From Porphyra umbilicalis (lineage: Eukaryota; Rhodophyta; Bangiophyceae; Bangiales; Bangiaceae), in contig KV919223.1 of the NCBI GenBank assembly GCA_002049455.2, positions 1-45,342 of the forward strand: a DNA stretch of 45,342 nt, given 5' to 3'. Of this stretch, positions 11,112 to 21,371 are shown piece by piece (position 1 is the first letter of the stretch; each line of letters starts with the position of its first letter). The notes beneath the pieces were generated by a model. That model saw only the letters and a program-made list of their open reading frames with translations. It did not search any database and was not told the DNA's origin. A program made the position numbers and the translations under genes.

Positions 11112-12518
11112 ATGGCCTCGAGCCGCCGCCTCCTCCACACCGCCCTTCCTGCCGCCGCTGTCACGGCCGCCGTTGGCGTGGCGGACGTCCCCCCCGCCGT
11201 GGCCGGCGGGGTGGTCGGCGCGCTTGCCGCCGCCGCCGCCTCCGCCGCCGACACCGCGTCGGCCGCCGCCGCCACTCGACGCCCGCCCACGCCGCCCGGC
11301 CGCAGGCACGCGGCGGTTGTGGAGACGTCGCGGGGCGGCAATGCGCCGAAGGTGACGTCGGCGGCGACAGAGGCGACGGCAGCGGTGATGGCGGCGACGG
11401 CGGCGGCGGCGGCGGCGGCAGAGGCGGCGGCGACGGCAGCGGCGGAGGCAGCGGCGGCAAAGGCGGCGACGGCGGCAGCGCCGACGGCGGTGGCGGCAGC
11501 GGCCGCGGCAATGGCGGCAACAGTGGCGGCAGCGACGGCGCCGACGACGCCGACGGCAGCGACAACGGCAGTGGCGGCAGCGACGGCGACGAGAGCACCG
11601 ATGGCGGCGGCAAGAGCGGTCGTCGCGGCAACGACGACGCCTTCGACGGTGGCGGCAACGGCGGCGGCGGCGGCGACGGCGACCCCCCCCCCCCCCCCCC
11701 TCCCCCCCCCCATCACCCACGCCGACACAGGCGGCCTCGACCTTCAGGGCGACGACGATGGGGCGGCGGACCCCCCCTGCCCCCCCACGCCCCCCCCCCC
11801 CCCTGCGGCGCCGGTTCGGGCGCCGGTGGGCCCCACCCCCCCCCCCCCTGCCCACCCCCCCCCCGCCTACATCCTCTACGACGGCATGAACGGGCAGCTC
11901 AAAAACCAAATCGCATCGCTTCTAGACGTCGTGGCCCTCGCCGCTGCGCTCGCTGTCGACCAGGCAACGGCGGGGGGGTGGTCGCCTCCGCACCCGCCCC
12001 CAACAATCGTCGTGCCACGCGTGTCGGCAGGCTCGCATACGTGGCGCAACGCGCAGGTGACGCTGCGCCCGACGGCAACGCCGCACGCGCCGCCGCCGCC
12101 GCCGCCGCCGCCGCCCCCGCCGCCGCGCGTTGACAGGTCTACGGCGGGCGCGCGCGTGCTCGCGGCAGCGGCGGCTGCGGTGCCGCCACCGCCACCGCCG
12201 CCGCCGCAGCCGCCGCCGCCGCCACTGCTTGGGGCGACGGTCCCCCCTTCGGCGCCCCCGGTGCGTCTCTTTTCACGGCGCCGGAGGGGCGGCTTCGGTG
12301 CCCTGGTGCGGCGGCATCGAGCCCCTCGTCGCCCGTCGGGAGAGCGACCATTGGGCGCGTCTCAGCCGGTTGGCGGGGGGCGGGGGCGTGAGGCCACGGC
12401 GATGGCCGCTGAGCCGCGGGTTTTGTCGTGGGGGGGGGGGGGGCGGAGAGAGGCCACCCTCGGCGCTGCCGTGCACCCACGGAGATGGCAGTGGTGGGCA
12501 GATGTGCGCGCGGGTTGA
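11112..12518 (+). CDS. Ala/Pro-rich frame with O-fucosyltransferase-like motif, tentative
   Basis: An open frame (open back to 10950) with ATG at 11112. The N-terminus (ASSRRLLHTALPAAAVTAAV) could be a signal anchor. About 190 residues of Ala/Thr repeats and Pro runs follow, then at about 11866-12020 a normal-complexity segment with YILYDGMNGQLKNQIASLL and, 30 residues on, PTIVVP. A G-x-L-x-NQ motif, a helix, then a hydrophobic strand ending in P is the N-terminal signature of O-fucosyltransferase-like glycosyltransferases. A possible donor (CGCAG|GTGACG) ends this segment near 12056, and what follows is again Pro/Ala/Arg repeats. The rest of the enzyme is not visible, so this is at best a partial gene or a remnant. 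Confidence 0.3.
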   Translation: MASSRRLLHTALPAAAVTAAVGVADVPPAVAGGVVGALAAAAASAADTASAAAATRRPPTPPGRRHAAVVETSRGGNAPKVTSAATEATAAVMAATAAAAAAAEAAATAAAEAAAAKAATAAAPTAVAAAAAAMAATVAAATAPTTPTAATTAVAAATATRAPMAAARAVVAATTTPSTVAATAAAAATATPPPPPLPPPITHADTGGLDLQGDDDGAADPPCPPTPPPPPAAPVRAPVGPTPPPPAHPPPAYILYDGMNGQLKNQIASLLDVVALAAALAVDQATAGGWSPPHPPPTIVVPRVSAGSHTWRNAQVTLRPTATPHAPPPPPPPPPPPPRVDRSTAGARVLAAAAAAVPPPPPPPPQPPPPPLLGATVPPSAPPVRLFSRRRRGGFGALVRRHRAPRRPSGERPLGASQPVGGGRGREATAMAAEPRVLSWGGGGRREATLGAAVHPRRWQWWADVRAG

Positions 12519-13560
12519 AGGAAGGGGTTGGAAGGTGGGGGTGTGAGGCCACTGGGGTGGCAGCGCAGCCCGCACGTTTGGGCGTGGATGGGAAGGTGGG
12601 CGGCAAAAAACCGCCCGCAGGTGTAGGTATGTGCTTGGGGTTGAGGGGTTGGGGGGCGTTAGGCCACGGCATGCCGCGCGTTTGGGCGTAGGTGGGGAGA
12701 AGGGCGGGGTGAGGCCGCCCTCAGCGCCGCCGCTCACCTGGGACGGGTGGCCACGGCTGTGGCGGCAGCGGCGCGGGTGTGAGCGTAAGTTGGGGTGGGG
12801 GGGGGGGGGGGGGTGGGGGCGTATGTGGTGGGGGGAAGCGCCACCTGGTTCTTTTCATGGACGCAAGAACTGACGCCTCCCCTGCGCGCTTTGCTCGTCC
12901 TGTGCTACTCTTGCTTGCCTGTGATGGCACCATTTTCATGCACGCGCTGAGGAAATGACGCCTGCGCCTGTGGCGGGTGAGTTGTCCAGGAGATACTTGG
13001 GAGGCACGCACCTGTTCTGAGGTTGACATGAACGGAGATGCAGTGCAGGTGCATTATAAATGCAACCTGATCAATTCCACTTGGCCCGTTGCACAGCCCC
13101 GACTCGCCCGGAGCCCCAGCACCGCAGCTCAGAAGCAGCCACGGCTGTGCTACCGGTCACGACAGTGTCAGGGGGGTGTGCCCGGTGTCTGCGACAGTGT
13201 GTCTGACCACCCGCCACGGGTGCCCGACATAGCAGGCCGCTGATGTCAGGCTGTCAAGTGGCCTGTCTGGAAAGCAGCTTAAGTCAAGTGGCGACAACTT
13301 CATGCAAGTGACGGCAAGTGGCGGCAAGCTCCATCCGTGACGGGATAACCGGCGGATGGCTGAACAAGAATTAGCGAGCCGTTAAGGCTTGAATGAAGTA
13401 GGAAATAAATGAATCAAATTATACATCACCTCGCCGCAGCCAGTCAAACGGATGACATTGCTTTGCAAAGAATCCATGCATCTGGACTCACATATGACGA
13501 CATCTGCAGGCCTGTCGTGCGAAGCTGTCGAAAATGCGATGGTCTGCGAAATGCAGCCGA
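12519..13560. other. Intergenic, G tract and no clear gene
   Basis: 12519-12840 is G-rich with an uninterrupted G run at about 12796-12813. 12840-13440 has ordinary composition. Short repeats of CAAGTGGC occur at 13255-13330. I see no protein-like frame. Confidence 0.4.
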
Positions 13561-13582
13561 AGTGCAGTGAGATGCGGCTGAG

Positions 13583-14291
13583 ATGCAGTGGGCGCGGCTG
13601 CCGACGATGCCCCTGGGCCCACCATTGGCCAGTAATACAACTCTCAATGATGGGTCAACCCAGGCTCACAAACGCAGGTTTCTTGCCCGCCTTCGCCGGC
13701 AGATCCCTGTAGTAGTCGAGGCCTTCCGTAAGACGCCACATCGTGACAAGCGTAACTTCGACCACCCGGTAGCGACCCGCAACGCGGATGTCAAAATTGG
13801 CGACTACGTGTACACGACCAAAAACAACCGGCAACATAAGATGAAATGCAAAGCCACTGGCCCGTTCGTGGTTCTAGACGCTGACGCCACCACGTTCGAC
13901 ATGAACATAGTCGAAGAGGAAATGCGCGTCAGCAGTGACCATGTGACCGCAGCTCCGCGTCCAACGACGACGAACACGGTGCCCCACGTCTTGAAAGACG
14001 GTATCAACGAGCCCAAGCATCTCCCAGCGACCGCAGACGGGTATGTGATTGACAAACTCTTGGGCTCCGCCAGACAGGCGGTACCCTCATCGCCAAGGTG
14101 CGCTGGTTCGACTACGGGTCGAAGGTCGATACATTGGAGCCTCTGGAGAACCTCCTCCGCAACATGCTCGTGCATTTCCTTCGACGAAAGAAGAAGCGTG
14201 TACCGGGGTACTACTGGAAAGTAGCAACACGAAAAAGTCGACAACAAGTCGGGCTCACTTCTGTAACACACATCGGTATAAAGTCTACATA
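13583..14291 (+). pseudogene. Ty3/Gypsy integrase C-terminus plus chromodomain, fragment
   Basis: The first frame (13583 to about 14065) reads like the C-terminal part of a Ty3/Gypsy integrase: an RDKRNFDHPV stretch, then VKIGDYVYTT...KMKCKATGPFVVLDADATTFDMNI, the small SH3-like fold that ends in a variable tail. YVIDKLLG starts a chromodomain, and after a frameshift at about 14060-14080 the second frame continues with GGTLIAKVRWFDYGSKVDTLEPLENLL up to the stop at 14290-14292. Aromatic and W/E positions fit a chromodomain. No reverse transcriptase or LTR is seen nearby, so this is the tail of a broken chromovirus-type element. The chromodomain normally targets insertion to modified chromatin. 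Confidence 0.7.
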
Positions 14292-14485
14292 GCCGCCCAC
14301 CATCCAACGCGTGCACGTCACCGCGGACGGAGTTATTCACGCCACTGTCTCATGATTGGACTTAAGTACAAAGCCTGCAGATAGAAATGTGATTCCTGTG
14401 TAGTGGCCTCAGTCCTCCCTACCCTCAATGACCCGCAAATTTGCGTATGAAGCCCATTTTGTCTAACGGCATTTCTTTTGGCAGA

Positions 14486-14712
14486 ATCGTGAGGGCGGCC
14501 CGTACACATATGTGTGGCCGGAATCCGCGCAGCTGATACTAAAAAAAGATGACCTTACTGCACCCGTCCTTCACAATGGGTTTCTGGTACTCTTGGTACA
14601 GCATTTGGACTCGCTTCTTCGGCGTCTGGTCACGACCACGGAGAAAGCAAACGTAGTCATCCCACAATGGACAAGCACCAGTTGGTACGCAATGGCCGGA
14701 GCGCTTGTTTAG
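14486..14712 (+). pseudogene. Retroelement-associated fragment, possibly Dam-like, tentative
   Basis: A frame after a good pyrimidine-rich acceptor (TTTTGGCAG ending at 14485) encodes about 75 residues: YVWPESAQLILKKDD, then FLVLLVQHLDSLLRRL, then TTEKANVVIPQWTSTSWY, ending in TAG. The last motif resembles the strand and W...WY region found in adenine-methylase-like domains of some retroelements. The catalytic NPPF is not present; NGF stands where it might be. It lies directly downstream of the Gypsy fragment on the same strand and may be part of it. The family call is weak. Confidence 0.3.
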
Positions 14713-15333
14713 AGTACCAAGTACGTTTATCGCCAAGTGCAAGTAATACGACGCCCACGCTATGGTCCATGCTAGCGTGCCAGTTTCTTCATCGATATGA
14801 TGACCAACAGGAACCTGGAAAGTCCAGGTGCAGTAGGTCCGAGACCAGAACGACAGTGCTCGGACAGAAGGAAGCGACGCGAAGATGGCGGGGTCGGATA
14901 TCGGCTCGGCGGGGGAAACCAGCGGGGCGCTTGAGCATATTATGCAAAGGAAGAGGGGAGCGACGGCGATAGGCGAGGTAAAACGTCGAGGAGGGGCCAG
15001 GTCGCTGACGCGGCGAGTGCAACCCAGGAAGCCGTAGACAGCTTCGTTGGACAACATGTTAAGCGCTCCAAGTCAAAGTGGCGCGAACTGGGTAAATCAT
15101 CATCGTAGATTGTTGGCCAATCAAGACCTGAACAATCGTACAAAGGGACAGATCAAGCGGTGAAACCGATTACAGTTCGGATTAAGAGGACGTTGGTCCG
15201 CATGAGACGCCCACTTGAAATCAACAAGACCCTGAGGAAGGCCCGGGCAGGGGCTCTGAGCTGGTCCAAACGGCGCGCCGTGCCGTCCACGGCCTGCCGT
15301 CGTAAAGACGCCCGCTGCCCTTGCCAGCGTCTC

Positions 15334-16779
15334 TCAAGCGCCACTATGGCGATGTTCCGGACCTCTGCCATCACCTCTTCGACTGCCAGCCCCCCCCCCA
15401 CCTCTCCTCCCTTTGTGTATCGCTCTTTTCTGCTTCGTTCTGTTTTCCTCGACGCCCCTCTCTCCATTATTTGACGAGACGTACCCTCGCGTATCCTCTG
15501 GTGTCTTTTCCCGTCCTCCGCCACCTCCCCCCCCCCCCCCGGTTATCTTCAGCTGTACGTTTTCGTTGTCATTGTGGCTGTACGCATCCGATGGCTCCAG
15601 TGTGGACCTGACCACCGCACAGTTGATGTGTCCCCGCACTTCGACCCTCACCGCACCACCGCCTGGCCGACAACACATGTCCTGACTGCTCACCCATCCT
15701 TGTTTAAATAACAGCACTTTCCCTTTCGTCCTGCTCAGTTCGCTAGCCGGCACCAGAGCCGACGGCTCCCCGGTCGTCGCGGCCCGCGAGCAGCCCAGAG
15801 CCGTCACAGCCGGCATCGGCTTCGATAGGTTCACCTCTAGCGATGTGACGTTCTTGGCCATGCAAGCAAGCTGTTGAGTGTCAGAGCTGAAGTATTGAGG
15901 TGCAGTCAACCACTCTAACAGAGCACGGCTACGTATCATTCGTGACTTCCCCCACGCTAGTACGCTGACACCCCTCCTCATATGCTTGAAACGGACTGGA
16001 ACAGACACAGAAAACGCCGATTTCGCGGACGCAGGCCTCTTCTCGATCGGAAACTCGAACGGCGTTTCATTTGCAGAAACAGAGTCGAACCGGAACCCAG
16101 GCCTCGCCTCGATCGGAAGCTCAAATGGCGTTTCATTGGCAGAAACAGAGTCGAACCGGAACTCGTTTGATGATGTACTTGTGATGTATTCACGCGCAAT
16201 CGCGCAATTATTGTAATACTCTATGTAAACTTGGCGCACCCGCCTCGATGGCGCCAGAATGATCGATCTGGTCCGCAACAATTTTCGCAGCGGAAGAGCG
16301 CGTCCTAAGGTAAGTCTACCGTATATTATTCGAGCTGCCTTCAGGAGCTGAGAACACCTATAGCCTTCCCTTCGCCCTGTCGCCGTTTTCCTGCGCGTCG
16401 CAAATACTTGCGACGTCAACAAATCACAACGGGGGACTCGCTGAAGAACGGTGGTGTCGCTCACACCGGCGGACGCAGGCGGTGCGGCGGCAAGCGTGGC
16501 GATCGGGGAGTCGCGGGATGCCGGTGGGGGTGCGGGGGGGGGCGCGCGCATCTCCGGTGCGGGAATGCCCGGTGCGGTGGCCGCGTCGGCGCGCGTGGCA
16601 CACTCTCTGCGGCCACTCCACGCGGCTGACGTAGCGGCAAGCGTGACACCCGCCCCGTCGCCCCGACGGCCTGGTTCCGGCGGGAGGGGGGCTCTGTCTC
16701 CAGCCGCAGATGTTCGGCGCTTTGTCGCTCCGATTCGCTGCGACGCGCCCGTTGCGTCGCGGCCCCCGGCCGCTTCCAC
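15334..16779 (-). CDS. Long unassigned minus-strand frame (481 aa), doubtful
   Basis: Open for 481 codons, including about 800 bases of ordinary composition (15600-16400), which is longer than expected by chance there. It includes a 22-residue repeat (FRFDSVSANETPFE) from the 66-bp DNA repeat, and glycine and basic low-complexity ends. No domain is recognised. Short plus-strand frames overlap the same repeat. A poly-G/C tract near 15527-15540 lies within it. It could be a random frame. I list it so that it is not lost. Confidence 0.2.
   Translation of the reverse strand: MEAAGGRDATGASQRIGATKRRTSAAGDRAPLPPEPGRRGDGAGVTLAATSAAWSGRRECATRADAATAPGIPAPEMRAPPPAPPPASRDSPIATLAAAPPASAGVSDTTVLQRVPRCDLLTSQVFATRRKTATGRREGYRCSQLLKAARIIYGRLTLGRALPLRKLLRTRSIILAPSRRVRQVYIEYYNNCAIAREYITSTSSNEFRFDSVSANETPFELPIEARPGFRFDSVSANETPFEFPIEKRPASAKSAFSVSVPVRFKHMRRGVSVLAWGKSRMIRSRALLEWLTAPQYFSSDTQQLACMAKNVTSLEVNLSKPMPAVTALGCSRAATTGEPSALVPASELSRTKGKVLLFKQGWVSSQDMCCRPGGGAVRVEVRGHINCAVVRSTLEPSDAYSHNDNENVQLKITGGGGGGGGGREKTPEDTRGYVSSNNGERGVEENRTKQKRAIHKGRRGGGGAGSRRGDGRGPEHRHSGA
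16032..16163. repeat. 66-bp tandem repeat, 2 units
   Basis: Units 16032-16097 and 16098-16163 start CAGGCCTC and end GAACCGGAAC, with about 8 differences. The length is 22 codons, so any frame is preserved. Both strands stay open across it. Confidence 0.85.
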
Positions 16780-17101
16780 AATCGCATGTGGCGCGGCTGC
16801 CCCCCCGTTTGCGCCGCCATTTCCGGCGCCTCCACGCAGCGCCGTTCAGGGCTGGTGGCGGCGGCGTCTGCGCTCACGGCACGCGTATCTGGGGCGGCCT
16901 CTACTTCCGAGGCCCCCACGCAGGCGGTCGAGCTTCTGCCTGCCGCGACACCACCGTGTGCTGCGGCGGCCGTGGCGGCCCTGGCGCCGCCCTCCACGGT
17001 TCCGCCGACCTCTGCCCCGCGTGCTGCCCCCAACGGGGTCACTGCCCCGCGCTAGTGACGCGCGTCACCGTGATTGACGCGCGTCATATCCACGCTGTGC
17101 T

Positions 17102-17820
17102 GTGCACGGGGGACAATCCACCCGCGCACGGCACCGTGGAAGGTGCAGGGCCACGACGGCACCTGTTGGGATGGGGGGAGCGGCGACGACAAACTCGGGT
17201 GCGGCGGCGGGCGGGGTTGGCGCCGGCCGCGCTGCCGCCGACGCGCGTGAAGCCACAACGTGCGCGACGGCGAAGGCGCCGGGCGTGTGCCCCGCGGCGC
17301 GGTGCACGACGTGCCTGTGGGCGCCGCTGGTGGATCAGCCGTCACTGATCCACCTGCGGTCAGCCCACATGACGTCGGAGCTACCGCGCTTGCCCTCGCC
17401 CTGTGCCGCTGGTGCAGCTGTCCCTACCTGGCGGTGCGAGGGCGGCACGGGCAGTCATCACTCGCCTCCCACGAGAAGCAGTGTCGGCTGAACCCGCGAG
17501 GGCGCCGCCGCGGCCGCGACGACGCGGCCGCCGACGCGGCGCCGACGCTGCTGCGTGCGGTCGCACGGACTGGGCGGGCGGCCGGACAGGGGGCGGCCGC
17601 CGACCTCTTTTCCGCCGACCCCGCCGCCTGGGCACGCGGGCGCGACGCTTTTTTGCTGCGTGTCGCTCCTGCCGGCGCATTGTGGGCGCCGATCAGGGCT
17701 TCAGGGCCGCGCACGCTACACCACTTGCCTTCGGCGCTCCTCGGCGCGTGGCAATCCCTTGTCGCCGAGGCCCTGGATTGGGTCCGGCGGCAGCCGGACC
17801 GGCAGTCAGCCTGGCTCTGA
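17102..17820 (+). pseudogene. Zinc-finger ORF resembling a retroelement leader, tentative
   Basis: One frame (17102 to about 17390) has a finger of the form CPAARCTTC...HLRSAH. After a frameshift at about 17375-17395 a second frame has CRWCSCPYL...SLASHEKQC, a CCHC finger, then an Ala/Arg linker and a segment with LLGAWQSLVAEALDWV, ending at TGA 17818-17820. Past the TGA the same frame continues (LTLLPSVTV) for a short way. Paired Cys/His fingers ahead of a helix rich in W and L resemble the N-terminal part of non-LTR retrotransposon proteins. No reverse transcriptase follows, so it is a fragment. The family is an inference. Confidence 0.35.
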
Positions 17821-18203
17821 CTGACGCTGCTCCCGTCTGTGACGGTCCGGCACATGGCCCCCACACTCGGGGAACCTGACTTCCCGAAAATATGTCCCAC
17901 AACCGCATATCTCAAATTGTTCCGTTGGCGACCCACTTGTGATCACCTCGTGGTTCACCAACCACAACCGCAATCCCAATACTTCCGTGGGATTCGTAAC
18001 CCCCCCGAACGGGCCCCTACTTCAGGGCCTAAAAGTTTGTAAACTCGACTTGGATCATCGACTGATGTTACTTCGCGCCCCTGGCCCCGTGGCGCCGCGA
18101 CGGTGTCACGTAGCACCCTTCCCCCACCTCTACTCAAGGCGGTCTTCGAAGCTTCGGCCGTCCTCCGCTGAGACGTTCAAAGGGGGTCGATACGAATACA
18201 TTC
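17821..18203. other. Spacer before the duplicated segment
   Basis: Ordinary-complexity sequence with no protein-like frame, ending where identity to 38181 onward begins. Confidence 0.4.
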
Positions 18204-18579
18204 GGCCAGAACTAGTACTTGTGGCGAGGTGAGACATACGCCTCTCAGAGCGATCTCCGTGACGAGGCGCCGACGAGCTGTGATTTCACCTCTCTACCGC
18301 TGGACTGGTCTGCCCTGGCATTGGCCCGATCTTTTCCCCACACCGCAAGCATCCGCTCCGCGGGCTCCCGCCGCTCTTTCTTGAGATCGGCTGCTGCCGT
18401 CAACGGGCGGGCACTTGGAGGTCGTGTCTGGTTCTCCTCCCCACCTCCATAATTGGTTTTGTATTCACGAACACCCACGCTTGAGCTGCACATCTGGCGC
18501 AAGGGCGCCCGGTGACGGAGGACGCCCGGTAACGCGCTGGGTGGCTGCAGAGTCCGTTGTGGTGCGCACCACGGCGACC

Positions 18580-20053
18580 ATGAAGCCTGTGCCGCACGAC
18601 GCAGAGGTCAACACTGCGGTGGCGGATCCCGCCTCGGCCAACCAAGTGGCGCATCCGGCCACCATGCTCGACCCGGTGGCGCCACCCGGCATTGGTGTCA
18701 ATCTGACGGGGGCACGACCCGCCTCAACCCATCTGCAGACTGCCTCCTCTACCGCCGCCGCCGTCCCGCCGTTTCCGGGAGGCGGCGCCCTCTTAATGCC
18801 GGCCCGCGGCATCGTGCGCCGCCGTCGGCACACCCTGGGTGGTGCCGCTGGCCTTTGGGCCCGCTGCTACAGAGCGGGCCGCGGCCAACCTGACACTCGC
18901 GGCACCGCAGGCGCCATTTCTTCCATCGTCTGCCACCATGCGGTCACGGGGGAAAAGCATGCGACAGAGTGCAGGCAGGCGGCGGACGCCACCCGAGTTG
19001 TGTCCCTCCCCGGGGCGGCCTCTCAAGCAACCGTGTCGGTGGCACATCAGGTTTTCCACTCGGCTCTGCAGGCGGCTGCCGCTGAGCCAGGTCACATGTC
19101 CGCTGACGTACGTGCCGCTTGTAGCGCGGCGGGCGCCGCTGATGTTAAGGCTGGTGCGGCTGGTACTGGTCCCAGCGCCGCTGGTGGTGGGGCGGGCGCC
19201 GGTGGCAGTTAATCGGGTGCTGCTGGCGATTGCGCGGGCGCCGCCATTGGTAAGGCGTGCGCCAATGGTGGTCGGGCGGGTGCCGTTGCTCCTCGCCCTA
19301 GTGACGCTGGTGGTGGGGCAGGCCACGGTGGCAGTGAATGGGATGCTACTGGCGGTTGCGCGGGCGCCGCTGTTCGTAGGGCGTGCCCCGCTGGTGGTGG
19401 GGCGAGTGGCACCGCCTACCCTGAGGGGTCGATCGTCCACTTGCAGCGCCTCTTTGTCTTGTCTCCGCGCGGCCCGGTCGTGCCGGCGGGCTTCGACGCT
19501 GTCGTCAAGGCCGTGTGGCCGCCTGGGTATTCTCCGGCGCAGTGCACGCCGTATTTTCTTCCCGACGGCACTCAGTCGAGCACACAATGTGTCTGCGCTC
19601 GTGAGGCCGTGTCACAGTCAGTGGTCACGCTGGACTATGCCGCGGACAGGCGCACGGTGTATTATTCTGTGGCCAACATGGAGCGCCTCCTGTACATCAC
19701 GCGGGACTCGCTGCCGTCGTACTCCCCAATGTTCGCTGTTCGGCACGACAAGCTGATGCTTGACGTGGCCAAGCCTGAGGGGTTCTGCGTGAGCGCCTGC
19801 TGGCTGGCCGCAGAGTTTGAGGACTACCTGCTCCCTGTCGGCTGCATGCTGTCAAAAGACATGCTTTTCCGCTTGATACTGTATAGCCACGTTTTGCATT
19901 TCTGGACGTCGGTGTACGAGCGTACCAAGCTGCACTGTACCACCCACCGGGGGAGGGCGGCCATGTCGGGCGAGGATATGATGGTGCAGCCCCATGCGTG
20001 CTTTGCGTAATGCCTACCACTTGGAATTTTTCTCTGCTTTTGTTTGCACATAG
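18580..20053 (+). pseudogene. Gene D copy 1, unknown protein, TAA and frameshift
   Basis: The start is taken at ATG 18580 (GCGACCATGA), with an Ala/Gly/Pro-rich N-terminal half followed by a normal-complexity C-terminal domain of about 190 residues from IVHLQRLFVLSPRGPVV through LDVAKPEGFCVSACWLAAEF to RTKLHC. TAA at 19210-19212 interrupts it; both the next tandem unit and copy 2 have GAA there, so it is a nonsense change. A run of four C at 19989-19992 (three in copy 2) shifts the frame; with three the protein would continue RALRNAYHLE..FSAFVC to TAG 20051-20053. Copy 2 keeps the same C-terminal residues. I recognise no family. It lies upstream of gene E on the same strand. Confidence 0.55.
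19183..19410. repeat. 126-bp tandem repeat inside gene D, about 1.8 units
   Basis: Units begin at 19183 and 19309 with GGTGGTGGGG and share GGTGGCAGT and GCGCGGGCGCCG blocks. 126 bp is 42 codons, so the repeat keeps frame. Copy 2 has a shortened, indel-rich version (about 39110-39345). Confidence 0.75.
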
Positions 20054-20212
20054 TTTGCGTCTCGGGCTGGTTCAAGAAAAGAACCTGTTTGGCGGGCTGA
20101 TACGGCACGAGTGGTCTCACGGCGGATCGCCCATGTTGCCCTAGAACCGCTGTGCGCCACAAGAAAGAGGCATAGAGAGATGTAGGGGTCTCTTCGCTGA
20201 AGTAAAACATTT

Positions 20213-20348
20213 ACAGCCGTTCTCCCAAAAATCACGCACTCCAACAGTTGCAAAAGAGTTCCAAATCGGCCTCTACGACCCCGCAGAGGCCGATTCGGAA
20301 AGCTATCTTGTAGCAAATGGAGTGCGAAAACTTTCGAAGAACGGCTGT
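20213..20348. repeat. 136-bp imperfect palindrome (long hairpin), copy 1
   Basis: Arms pair over nearly the whole length: ACAGCCGTTCT at 20213-20223 with AGAACGGCTGT at 20338-20348, GCACTCCA with TGGAGTGC, and ATCGGCCTCT with AGAGGCCGAT around a loop of about 10 bases centred at 20279. It lies 3' of gene D. It could be a foldback transposon, a small-RNA hairpin or the end of a mobile unit. No protein frame is involved. Confidence 0.8.
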
Positions 20349-20351
20349 AGT

Positions 20352-20981
20352 ATGGTGCGTGTCCCAAAAATGAGACATGCGCGTTTTCTGAAGGACTGAC
20401 ACATCACTGCACGGGGGCAGGCGGCGTGGGGTACGAAAAATTTCTCGACTGGCCTCCATGGAAAGAGCCTCTCCCGACGCGTTCTTGGCTGAAAACTCCT
20501 GAATACCCGCCTGTGGGCCCTGTTCTGTGGACCTCTCAGATAGCCCCGTTCTTGGAGCCAGTCTTTTTCAGGTTCTTGGGGTTAAAGGTTTGCAACGCCA
20601 AAGCTCATGTGCTAACTGGAGCTTCGATGAGGGGTGTCCCAAATCGCGTTTTCCTCACAAGGGGCTACATGGGGGTCTTTTTCACGTTTTTATTGGTAAT
20701 GTGGTGCCCTTTTCTTCGTGCACAAAGTGTCAGCACATGCCTGCTCTAGTATCTGTGCATTTTATTGGCCCGCGTGATCGTCACCTGTCGATGTTGCAAT
20801 GAATGAAACTTTCCCCCATGACACGTCAGGATGTGCCGCCTCTGCTCACACTGTCAGGGGCTGTTCTGGAAGCTTAGTGGGACCGAGTTGGTCACATTGC
20901 ATTATCGGACCGTTGCAGACGGCCAGTGGGCCGAGAAAAAAAGAAAAACCCGCGATGTCACATTTTTGGGACACGCACCAT
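20352..20981. mobile_element. 630-bp unit with 27-bp inverted ends, copy 1 (MITE-like)
   Basis: 20352-20378 and 20955-20981 are inverted repeats with one mismatch, each beginning ATGGTGCGTGTCCC from the outside. The interior lacks a convincing coding frame. No target duplication is evident, so the element type is unresolved. It lies directly beside the 136-bp hairpin, between genes D and E. Confidence 0.6.
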
Positions 20982-21267
20982 AGCCAGGTCGTCGTCTGGC
21001 CCGGCGAGTTCGGAAAAAACATCGCGTATAGCAGCACCGGTCCATGACGCACATGTTCGTGGGACACTGCACATCGGACATGTGCTCCCATTTGCGGCGT
21101 GGTCACGATCGCGTACCTCCCTGACACCACTTGCTGTTCCCCGTCCGTCAGACCCCACGGGAAACTCGTCACCGTGAGGAGCCGAACGATTGCTTTGCGA
21201 GCTGTGCGGCGAAAGAGGCAGTGTGAGAAAGGCACCCTCTGGGCTCGCAGCGCAATCGCGCAGCGCC

Positions 21268-21371
21268 TGCTAGCAGAGTAAGCGCGCAGCGCCGGCTCGC
21301 AGAGTAAGCGCGCAGCGCCGGCTCGCAGAGTAAGCGCGCAGCGCCGGCTCGCAGAGTAAGCGCGCAGCGCC
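21268..21371. repeat. 26-bp tandem repeat, 4 units
   Basis: Four units of 26 bp with the core CGCAGAGTAAGCGCGCAG; the first differs slightly (TGCTAGCAGAG). The matching array in copy 2 has only 3 units, so the array is variable in length. It lies about 590 bp upstream of gene E. Confidence 0.92.

Noticed and set aside
10077..11909. 610-codon minus-strand frame
   Set aside because: It is mostly Arg/Gly and Ser/Pro from repeat DNA and lies antisense to the acidic-tail gene; the acidic Glu/Asp codons create the Ser/Phe/Leu run on this strand.
14539..15057. 172-codon minus-strand frame
   Set aside because: It overlaps the plus-strand retroelement fragment, whose translation is more protein-like; no domain is recognised in the minus frame.
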